Assembly: GCA_937965895.1 (NCBI GenBank)
Contig: CALCKS010000090.1
Span: 1 to 6,782 of the forward strand
Source: an uncultured Campylobacter sp.
GTDB lineage: Bacteria; Campylobacterota; Campylobacteria; Campylobacterales; Campylobacteraceae
Reading direction: 5' to 3'
Length of the DNA stretch: 6,782 nucleotides
The notes below the pieces were generated by a model. It made no database searches. It was not told the origin of the DNA and was given only the letters and a program-made list of their open reading frames with translations. Made by a program: the position numbers and the translations under genes. The stretch's first letter is position 1. Each line of letters opens with the position of its first letter. Below are positions 1 to 4,320 of this stretch, piece after piece.

Positions 1-155
1 TCTTGCAGTTTAAGGATATAAGCAGGGACGAGCGGGGAAATTTGACGCGTAAAACCTCGGTCAAATTTAAGCCCGCGGACAAATACTACGAAAACGGCGA
101 CATAACGGAAATCGGCCTATATAAAAAGCTGGAAATCAGCTACGAATACTACTAG
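1..155 (+). CDS. 3' end of an unrecognised protein gene
   Basis: An open frame enters from the window edge (first full codon at base 3) and ends at TAG 153-155, leaving the last 50 residues of a protein. The fragment is very polar and rich in Lys, Glu, Asp and Tyr. It contains KYYENGDITEIGLYKK and ends in SYEYY. The YYENG stretch loosely resembles the YYxNG-type repeats of YwqK/MORN-variant proteins, but one imperfect match is not enough to assign a family. I see no membrane segment. Codon style (many NCG codons) matches the genes that follow as far as leuD. It converges on the channel gene with about 21 bases between the stop codons and no clear terminator hairpin between them. Function unknown; that it is coding is supported only by the open frame and codon style. 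Confidence 0.6.
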   Translation, partial: LQFKDISRDERGNLTRKTSVKFKPADKYYENGDITEIGLYKKLEISYEYY

Positions 156-176
156 GTAAATTTTTGAATGATAAGG

Positions 177-1136
177 CTATTTTTCCGAAAAAATTTCGCC
201 GTTTATTATAGATTTAATCGTTAAAAATCCGACTATCAAAATCGAAGCGACTAGGGCCGCAAAAGCGCCGACTCCTAAAACTAAATAAAAATCGCTTTGC
301 GTAATTTCGTAAGCTTTTAAAAACGCTATGGAGCTAGCGGCCGTCGGGAAGGTAAAAGCCCACCACGATAGGGCGAATTTGAGTTTAATAAATCTTTTAT
401 ACGAAAAAAGTATAAGCGCCGCGAAAAACACGTTTATATTAAGCAGTATCGCCGCAAAAGCGTCGAATCGCTCGGTTAGTTTTACGTATCCCAAAAACGC
501 CATAGCCGGCGGCGCTAGCGTAATGACTAGCGTCGGGACGAATTTGTCGGCTAACTTATCGCAAAAAACTAACCTATAAAATATAACGGCGAATAAAATA
601 ATCCAGAAAAATAGCCCCAAACTAAAATAATACCAGATCGCTTGAGATTTTTCGGCTATGATCGGGATTAGCAAGTTGCCCACTACGGGGATAAACCATG
701 CCGGATTTAGCATCGCGATATCGAATTTTTCGTCGATCCAAAAAGAAATTACGTAAAGCGTAAAAATCGTTTGCAAGCCTAAAGCCGCGTAAAAAAGCGA
801 GTAGTATAGTCGCGGCGCGTCTTTGTAGGCTAGAGCTAAAAGAAAAAGCGAAATAATAAACCCGCCGAAAAAATTTATCTTTATAGGGTGCGAAAATTCG
901 GCCTTTACCTCTTCTTTAAATTTTAAAAGCTTAAAGATGTAAAACGCCGAAAGTAGGCAAAATACCGTGCAGTCTAGCGCTCTAAGCGCCCAGAATATCT
1001 CACCCGGTAAATCAAATATCTCGCTTAATTTCTTATAAGCCGCGCAAAGCCCTCCAAGCCCCATAGTACCGGCAAAAAGCATAATCGGCAGCGATTTTAT
1101 TTTGCTTTGCGAGTCGTTTTTCTTAACGTCGTGCAT
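177..1136 (-). CDS. SLAC1/TehA-family (TDT) anion channel or exporter
   Basis: A 319-residue polytopic inner-membrane protein with about ten hydrophobic segments (roughly 18-34, 47-70, 88-104, 111-133, 146-160, 167-190, 199-217, 226-246, 256-274, 283-308), the usual topology and length of the TehA/SLAC1 voltage-dependent anion channel family. Family-like motifs are an N-terminal LPIMLFAGTMGLGGL, HPIKINFFGGF (83-93), NPAWFIPVVGNLLIP (144-158), LAPPAMAFLGY (207-217) and WWAFTFP (258-264). A Phe in this last stretch probably corresponds to the pore-gating Phe of H. influenzae TehA. Known substrates in the family are small anions: chloride or nitrate for SLAC1, dicarboxylates for Mae1, sulfite for fungal Ssu1. 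The substrate here is not visible in the sequence. Its divergence from a regulator and sulfide-oxidation genes makes sulfite or another sulfur anion a reasonable guess, no more. The ribosome site before ATG (1134-1136) is weak (AAAAGAAAA on the minus strand). Confidence 0.85.
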   Translation of the reverse strand: MHDVKKNDSQSKIKSLPIMLFAGTMGLGGLCAAYKKLSEIFDLPGEIFWALRALDCTVFCLLSAFYIFKLLKFKEEVKAEFSHPIKINFFGGFIISLFLLALAYKDAPRLYYSLFYAALGLQTIFTLYVISFWIDEKFDIAMLNPAWFIPVVGNLLIPIIAEKSQAIWYYFSLGLFFWIILFAVIFYRLVFCDKLADKFVPTLVITLAPPAMAFLGYVKLTERFDAFAAILLNINVFFAALILFSYKRFIKLKFALSWWAFTFPTAASSIAFLKAYEITQSDFYLVLGVGAFAALVASILIVGFLTIKSIINGEIFSEK

Positions 1137-1152
1137 TGTTTTTCTTTTCGTA

Positions 1153-1181
1153 TTAAATTTTTATGCAATATTACCTATAAT
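1153..1181 (+). promoter_or_regulatory. Candidate sigma-70 promoter of the Crp/Fnr-type regulator gene
   Basis: A perfect TATAAT at 1176-1181 is preceded, with a 17-base spacer, by TTAAAT at 1153-1158, a 3/6 match to TTGACA. The predicted start near 1188 would give a short leader of about 32 bases before ATG 1220. The ten bases TTAAATTTTT occur at 1153-1162 and again at 1186-1195, 33 bases apart; such A/T runs are common in this genus and may be chance. Prediction from sequence only. Confidence 0.5.
1168..1173 (-). promoter_or_regulatory. Candidate -10 element for the divergent channel gene
   Basis: On the minus strand 1173-1168 reads TAATAT (4/6 to TATAAT) after GG, giving a predicted start near 1161 and a leader of about 25 bases. 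With this choice the centre of the palindrome at 1196-1208 lies at -41, a class II activator position. A competing candidate, TATTAT (5/6) on the minus strand at 1182-1177, would put the palindrome over the -35 region instead. Neither is certain in such A/T-rich DNA. Confidence 0.3.
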
Positions 1182-1195
1182 AAGGTTAAATTTTT

Positions 1196-1208
1196 GTAAC
1201 GAAGTCAC
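1196..1208. promoter_or_regulatory. 13-bp palindrome, candidate operator for the adjacent regulator
   Basis: GTAAC-GAA-GTCAC is an inverted repeat with one mismatched arm position. Read toward the channel gene it is GTGACTTCGTTAC, identical at 11 of 13 bases to GTAACTTTGTTAC upstream of the sqr-like gene (1880-1892); both differences are transitions. Relative to the regulator gene it lies downstream of the predicted start and just before the ribosome site AAAGGG (1210-1215), where a bound protein would block transcription. Relative to the channel gene it is about -41 from one -10 candidate. Assignment to the neighbouring Crp/Fnr protein is inferred from position and repetition. Confidence 0.5.
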
Positions 1209-1219
1209 GAAAGGGCAAA

Positions 1220-1864
1220 ATGCTAAGCGAAGAGTTAAAAGAAATTTTGCGCGAGAGATTTACGAATAATTTCGATCTAGCAAGCGAGGATCTAAATGCG
1301 ATCTTTGATAACGCGTATCTAAAAACCGTAAAAAAGGGCGATATATTTTACTCCGGAAACGATTGCTTCGGATTTATCCTTATACTAAAAGGCGTTTTAA
1401 GGGCGTTCGTATCGTCTAGCGCAAAGGAAATAACGATATTTAGGCTAACTAAAGACGAGAGTTGCGTGCTGTGCGATACGTGTTCTATAAATTCGCTAGA
1501 AAATAAAGTAAGCGTCGAAATCGAGCAAGATAGCGAGATTATCGTTATTCCGGCGCGGATTTACAAACCTCTTAAAGAAAAATATCCGAGCATTTTAAAT
1601 TTTACTCTAAAAATCGTAGCCGATCGGTTTGCCAGAACGATAAACGTTATGGAGCAGGCTTTGTTTTCGCCGCTTTCGGCGCGGATTATGAATTTTTTAT
1701 CCCAAAGCATCGAAAATCTAAACGAAAATTTTATAAAAATAACTCACGAAGAGCTGGCGAATCATCTAGGAAGCGCTAGAGAAGCGGTATCTAGGGTGCT
1801 AAAAGAGCTTGAGAGAAGCGGGCAAATAACGCAAAGCCGCGGCGAAATAAGGCTAGTTTCTTAA
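1220..1864 (+). CDS. Crp/Fnr-family transcription regulator with a CxxCxxC sensor motif
   Basis: A 214-residue protein of typical Crp/Fnr length. The N-terminal part (about 20-115) reads as a cyclic-nucleotide-binding-type beta barrel (VKKGDIFYSGNDCFGFILILKGVLRAF). A long dimer helix follows (about 125-150), then a C-terminal winged helix-turn-helix (about 150-214) with ITHEELANHLGSAREAVSRV and the wing ITQSRGEIRL. Cysteines 82, 85 and 88 form C-VL-C-DT-C in the barrel, with a fourth Cys at 49. These are not placed like the N-terminal cysteines that bind the Fe-S cluster in E. coli FNR, and the usual cAMP-binding RxS segment is not evident. A thiol, persulfide, metal or Fe-S signal is therefore more plausible than cAMP, though this is inference. 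ATG 1220 has AAAGGG 5-10 bases upstream. The gene precedes the sqr-like operon and diverges from the channel; paired palindromes flank it. Family assignment is firm, ligand unknown. Confidence 0.9.
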   Translation: MLSEELKEILRERFTNNFDLASEDLNAIFDNAYLKTVKKGDIFYSGNDCFGFILILKGVLRAFVSSSAKEITIFRLTKDESCVLCDTCSINSLENKVSVEIEQDSEIIVIPARIYKPLKEKYPSILNFTLKIVADRFARTINVMEQALFSPLSARIMNFLSQSIENLNENFIKITHEELANHLGSAREAVSRVLKELERSGQITQSRGEIRLVS

Positions 1865-1879
1865 AATTCTCGTTTTAAG

Positions 1880-1892
1880 GTAACTTTGTTAC
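1880..1892. promoter_or_regulatory. 13-bp perfect palindrome, candidate operator of the sqr operon
   Basis: GTAAC-TTT-GTTAC, with perfectly complementary 5-base arms. It matches the palindrome at 1196-1208 at 11 of 13 bases when that one is read on the minus strand. Its centre (1886) is at -41 relative to a start near 1927 predicted from the -10-like hexamer at 1915-1920, the spacing expected for a Crp/Fnr class II activator. The site differs from the classical FNR (TTGAT-N4-ATCAA), CRP (TGTGA-N6-TCACA) and NssR/NNR-type (TTAAC-N4-GTTAA) sites. Confidence 0.5.
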
Positions 1893-1914
1893 GGAGAGGA
1901 CGGCCGTTTTTAGG

Positions 1915-1920
1915 TAGCAT
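1915..1920 (+). promoter_or_regulatory. Candidate weak -10 element of the sqr operon
   Basis: TAGCAT matches TATAAT at 4 of 6 positions and is the best-placed hexamer in the gap before the sqr-like gene. No good -35 is present, as expected if an activator at 1880-1892 replaces it. Predicted start about 1927, leader about 22 bases. Weak on its own; the spacing to the palindrome is the main argument. Confidence 0.3.
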
Positions 1921-1948
1921 TTCATAAACTCGTTTAAAAGGAGAATTT

Positions 1949-3286
1949 ATGAAAGGACTGCAAAGAAGAGACGCTTTAAAGCTAATGGGGGCCGCGGGAC
2001 TAGCCGCGAGTATGAGCGGTTGCTCGGCAACGGGCGGCGAAAACGACGATATAAATTCTAAAATCGTCATAATGGGCGCGGGACTTAGCGGTATCGCGTT
2101 GGCGGCTAAACTTAGAAGAGATATGCCTAACGCCAAGGTAATTCTCGTGGATAAAGACGAGAAATTTTACTACCAGCCGGGCTTTACGCTAATCGCCGTC
2201 GGAATTTACGAAGCTAGCGACGTCGTTTATGAAAAAGCGGATTATATCCCGCAAGGAGCCGAGTGGATACGCAAAAACGTATCGGAAATAAAGCCCGAAG
2301 CCAATCTACTCGTCCTAGACGACGGGAGCGAGCTTGGGTATGATTATCTAATCGTAGCAAGCGGCGTGGAATACGACTTTGAAGCCGTTAAGGGGCTAAG
2401 CTTAGAGGATATTAACGATACGAGCGGCAATATATCCTCCGTTTACACTCTACAAGGCGCCGTAAAGAGCAACGAGCTGATGAAAAAATTCTCTCAAAAC
2501 GGCGGCGCAGCGGTATTTTGCGATCAAAAAACCCCAATGAAATGCAGCGGCGCTAATAAAAAAGTAACATGCATGAGCGAAGATAGGCTGAGGTTGGCCG
2601 GCAACCGCGATAAAGGCAGCGTTAATCTTTACGTCGGCGGCGGCAAGCTTTTCGGCGATCCGACTTATGCCGCGGCGATGACTCAAATAATGATAAAAAG
2701 AAAGATAAATTTTAATCTCCGCCACCAAATCGTAGCCGTCGATAAAAGCTCAAATACCGCTACTTTCGAGTTTTGGACGGCGTATAGGCAAAACGGCGAA
2801 GATAAAATCGCGTCCGAGCTAATCGACGTAAAATACGACTGGCTTCACTTGCCGCCTAAGCAAAAAGGAAGCGAAATTTTAGCTCGCGCCGGCCTAACCA
2901 AAGAGGGCGACAAGCTAAATTTTTTAGCCGTCGATAAATACAGCCTGCAAAGTACAAAATTTAAAAATATATTCGGTATCGGCGATATTTGCGGATTTGC
3001 GGCCGGCAAAACGGGGGCTAGCGTTAGGAAAATGTATCCGATTTTAGCTAAAAATTTAGCCGATACGATAAAAGGACGAGAACCTAGCGAGAAATTTACC
3101 GGATATACGGCTTGCCCTTTTATTACCAAATACGGCAAGGCCATAATGGTAGAGTTCGACTGGGAGGGAACGGCTCCGACGCTAGAGTGCTTCGGCGCTA
3201 CCAGAGAGAGCTATATGAGTTGGCTGGTTAAAATTTACGGATTTAAACCTATGGTTATGAACGGAATGCTAAAAGCTTTAGCTTAA
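1949..3286 (+). CDS. sqr: Sulfide:quinone oxidoreductase-like flavoprotein with Tat/lipoprotein leader
   Basis: A 445-residue FAD disulfide-oxidoreductase-family protein. It shows a dinucleotide-binding GAGLSG (43-48), YYQPGFT (74-80) as in SQR, and a second FAD-contact segment IGDICG (344-349). Cys199 in TPMKCSGA and Cys389 in TACPFITKYG line up with the two redox cysteines of type II SQR (Cys201 and Cys379 of human SQOR). The C-terminus (VEFDWEG, then a hydrophobic/amphipathic tail) also resembles SQOR and would sit on the membrane. SQRs oxidise sulfide to sulfane sulfur and pass electrons to quinone. The N-terminus has QRRDALK (5-11), a hydrophobic stretch and MSGC (Cys25), i.e. a Tat-like signal with a possible lipobox, suggesting a periplasm-facing lipoprotein; FccB is another periplasmic relative to consider. 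ATG 1949 follows AAAAGGAG at 1936-1943. The stop is 10 bases before the next small gene. Sulfide as substrate is inferred from the family. Confidence 0.82.
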   Translation: MKGLQRRDALKLMGAAGLAASMSGCSATGGENDDINSKIVIMGAGLSGIALAAKLRRDMPNAKVILVDKDEKFYYQPGFTLIAVGIYEASDVVYEKADYIPQGAEWIRKNVSEIKPEANLLVLDDGSELGYDYLIVASGVEYDFEAVKGLSLEDINDTSGNISSVYTLQGAVKSNELMKKFSQNGGAAVFCDQKTPMKCSGANKKVTCMSEDRLRLAGNRDKGSVNLYVGGGKLFGDPTYAAAMTQIMIKRKINFNLRHQIVAVDKSSNTATFEFWTAYRQNGEDKIASELIDVKYDWLHLPPKQKGSEILARAGLTKEGDKLNFLAVDKYSLQSTKFKNIFGIGDICGFAAGKTGASVRKMYPILAKNLADTIKGREPSEKFTGYTACPFITKYGKAIMVEFDWEGTAPTLECFGATRESYMSWLVKIYGFKPMVMNGMLKALA

Positions 3287-3296
3287 AGGAGATAAA

Positions 3297-3458
3297 ATGA
3301 GCGTTTTAGATAAAACTATACGTTTGATTATAGCGGCGATTTGGTTTTTTATTTTCGGATTTATTTGCGACTGCTGGTTGTGGACGGTCGGGCTAATTCC
3401 GCTTTTAACGGGATATTACGGTTACTGCCCGCTTTATAAAATTTTTAAAAAAAGGTAA
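3297..3458 (+). CDS. DUF2892 (YgaP-type) small membrane protein, first copy
   Basis: A 53-residue protein starting MSVLDKTIRL and ending CPLYKIFKKR. It has two hydrophobic segments (about 8-24 and 28-41) separated by CDCW (Cys24, Cys26), then GLIPLLTGYYGYCPLY with Cys44. The GLIPLxTGxxGxCPLY pattern is the signature of the DUF2892 / YgaP transmembrane domain, which elsewhere is found alone or attached to a rhodanese. The start ATG 3297 is preceded by AAAGGAG at 3285-3291, which overlaps the sqr stop codon, so co-translation within the operon is likely. The gene ends with a run of seven A (3447-3453) just before AGG and the stop. A role in handling or passing sulfane sulfur at the membrane fits the context but is inference; no enzyme motif is present. 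Confidence 0.85.
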   Translation: MSVLDKTIRLIIAAIWFFIFGFICDCWLWTVGLIPLLTGYYGYCPLYKIFKKR

Positions 3459-3462
3459 AAAT

Positions 3463-3645
3463 ATGGTAAGCGTAAAAAGTAGAATTATTAGGGTCGTACT
3501 GGGGCTGATTTTTACGGTAGCGGTTTGGTATTTTTACGAGAGCTACTGGGCGTTAATCGGGTTAATCCCGATTATCGTCGGCGTTACGGGTTTTTGCCCG
3601 GCGTGTAAATTCTTGGGCAGGTGTTCTTTAAATTTAAAAAAATAA
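3463..3645 (+). CDS. DUF2892 (YgaP-type) small membrane protein, second copy
   Basis: A 60-residue protein with two hydrophobic segments (about 9-25 and 27-42) and GLIPIIVGVTGFCPACKFLG (33-52). It is paralogous to the gene just upstream: both share the GLIPxxxGxxGxCP core at the end of the second segment. This copy has a CPAC pair (Cys45, Cys48) plus Cys54, whereas the first copy has CPLY and a separate CDC. ATG 3463 lies 4 bases after the previous stop, and its ribosome site (AAAGG, 3451-3455) lies inside the end of that gene. A terminator hairpin begins at the base after its stop. The CxxC could hold a thiol, disulfide or metal; the function of the domain is not established. Confidence 0.85.
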   Translation: MVSVKSRIIRVVLGLIFTVAVWYFYESYWALIGLIPIIVGVTGFCPACKFLGRCSLNLKK

Positions 3646-3666
3646 AAAGGGCGTTAAACGCCCTTT
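3646..3666 (+). terminator. Hairpin terminator closing the sqr/DUF2892 operon
   Basis: AAAGGGCGT-TAA-ACGCCCTTT is a perfect 9-bp stem (complementary through ten positions around one central base) immediately after the second DUF2892 stop codon. The downstream tail (GCCTTGTCCTTT) is only moderately T-rich. The A-rich stretch on the other side would make a better U-tail in the opposite direction, but no minus-strand gene is seen nearby. It separates the sulfur genes from leuD. Confidence 0.75.
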
Positions 3667-3736
3667 GCCTTGTCCTTTAGCCGTTTGGGCCGCAAATTTT
3701 ATTCGCCGTTTGATGAATTATTTAGCTACTTTTGGC

Positions 3737-3742
3737 TAAAAT
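3737..3742 (+). promoter_or_regulatory. leuD: Possible -10 element for leuD
   Basis: TAAAAT after TTTGGC, about 27 bases before the chosen leuD start, is a 5/6 match to TATAAT. No convincing -35 is at the right distance (TTGATG at 3710 is too far). leuD needs its own promoter if the hairpin at 3646-3666 terminates, which is the main reason to look here. Confidence 0.35.
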
Positions 3743-3768
3743 CTCGAAAATTTAAAAAAGGCGAAACG

Positions 3769-4248
3769 ATGAATAAAGTTTGGAAATTTGGCGACAATAT
3801 CGATACCGATATAATTATCGCCGCCAGATACTTAAATACTTCCGACGAAAATATCTTAGCAAAACATATAATGGAGGACGCCGATCCTAATTTTAGCTCC
3901 AAGATAGATAAGGGCGACATTATCGTAGCGGGCGAAAATTTCGGCTGCGGTAGCTCTCGCGAGCACGCTCCTATCGCGCTTAAAGCTGCCGGTATAGGTG
4001 CGGTGATAGCTAAAAGCTATGCGAGAATTTTTTATAGAAATAGCTTTAATACGGGACTTTTGATACTCGAGATCAAAGAAACGGACGAGATAAACGAGGG
4101 CGACGAACTAAAAATAGACGTAGATAACGGCGCGATCGTAAATCTAACCAGCGGCAAAGAGTATAAATTTAGCCCTATACCGCCGTTTATGCAAGAGCTT
4201 CTAAACGCCGGCGGACTTATAGAATACGCAAAAGTAAAGTTGGATTAA
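3769..4248 (+). CDS. leuD: 3-isopropylmalate dehydratase small subunit
   Basis: A 159-residue protein of the short LeuD type. With the Fe-S large subunit LeuC it interconverts 2- and 3-isopropylmalate in leucine synthesis. Recognisable segments are KFGDNIDTDIIIAARYLN (6-23), GENFGCGSSREHAPIALKAA (55-74), the swivelling-domain substrate loop of the aconitase family, and KSYARIFYRNSFNTGLL (82-98). The ATG at 3769 is preferred over an upstream in-frame TTG at 3670: it is preceded by AAAAAAGG (3754-3761), the family begins at about this residue, and the upstream codons lie in the non-coding gap after the terminator. leuB follows after 3 bases. leuC, the obligate partner, is not in the window; in C. 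jejuni the order is leuA-B-C-D, so this arrangement differs. Codon style is CpG-rich like the genes to its left. Confidence 0.95.
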   Translation: MNKVWKFGDNIDTDIIIAARYLNTSDENILAKHIMEDADPNFSSKIDKGDIIVAGENFGCGSSREHAPIALKAAGIGAVIAKSYARIFYRNSFNTGLLILEIKETDEINEGDELKIDVDNGAIVNLTSGKEYKFSPIPPFMQELLNAGGLIEYAKVKLD

Positions 4249-4320
4249 ATAATGAGAGAATATAAAATTTGTGTTATAAAAGGCGATGGCATCGGCCCTG
4301 AGATCATAGATGAGGCGATA
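4201..4320. other. Abrupt change of base and codon style at the leuD/leuB junction
   Basis: CpG dinucleotides counted by eye are about 42 in leuD (480 bases) against about 21 in the first 480 bases of leuB. Proline codons shift from CCT/CCG (sqr, leuD) to mostly CCA (leuB), and ACA becomes frequent for Thr. The end of leuD is still CpG-rich and leuB is different from its first codons, so the break is within some tens of bases of 4250. The new style continues to the window end. Recombination, transfer or a chimeric assembly would each explain this. Confidence 0.6.

Larger units (their letters stand above)
1864..1948 (+). repeat. Inverted repeat spanning the regulator-sqr gap; 3' arm contains the sqr ribosome site
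   Basis: Bases 1864-1878 (AAATTCTCGTTTTAA) pair with 1934-1948 (TTAAAAGGAGAATTT) at 14 of 15 positions, the only mismatch being G1872/G1940. The loop is about 55 bases. The 5' arm begins at the last base of the regulator stop codon; the 3' arm ends at the base before the sqr ATG and contains its AAAAGGAG (1936-1943). An mRNA reading through from the regulator gene could fold so that this ribosome site is masked, while an mRNA starting near 1927 would lack the 5' arm. The pairing is visible directly; a function is inferred. Confidence 0.5.

Noticed and set aside
328..579. Plus-strand 83-residue open frame
   Set aside because: It lies wholly inside the channel gene on the other strand, whose product has clear family motifs and membrane segments; this frame shows none.
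1900..1907. 8-bp palindrome ACGGCCGT before the sqr-like gene
   Set aside because: It is short, has no second copy in the window and no loop for a hairpin; the nearby GTAAC palindrome has a partner copy and is the better operator candidate.
1861..3144. Three minus-strand open frames of 91-99 residues (1861-2136, 2450-2728, 2845-3144)
   Set aside because: All are antisense to the sqr-like gene, have no recognisable motif or ribosome site, and arise from its codon bias.
3447..3453. Run of seven A as a possible phase-variation tract
   Set aside because: It is at the last codons of the first DUF2892 gene, where slippage would barely alter the protein, and Campylobacter phase variation usually uses longer G/C tracts.
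3670..3768. N-terminal extension of leuD from a TTG at 3670
   Set aside because: It starts inside the region just after the terminator hairpin, adds residues unlike any LeuD, and a good ATG with ribosome site is at 3769.
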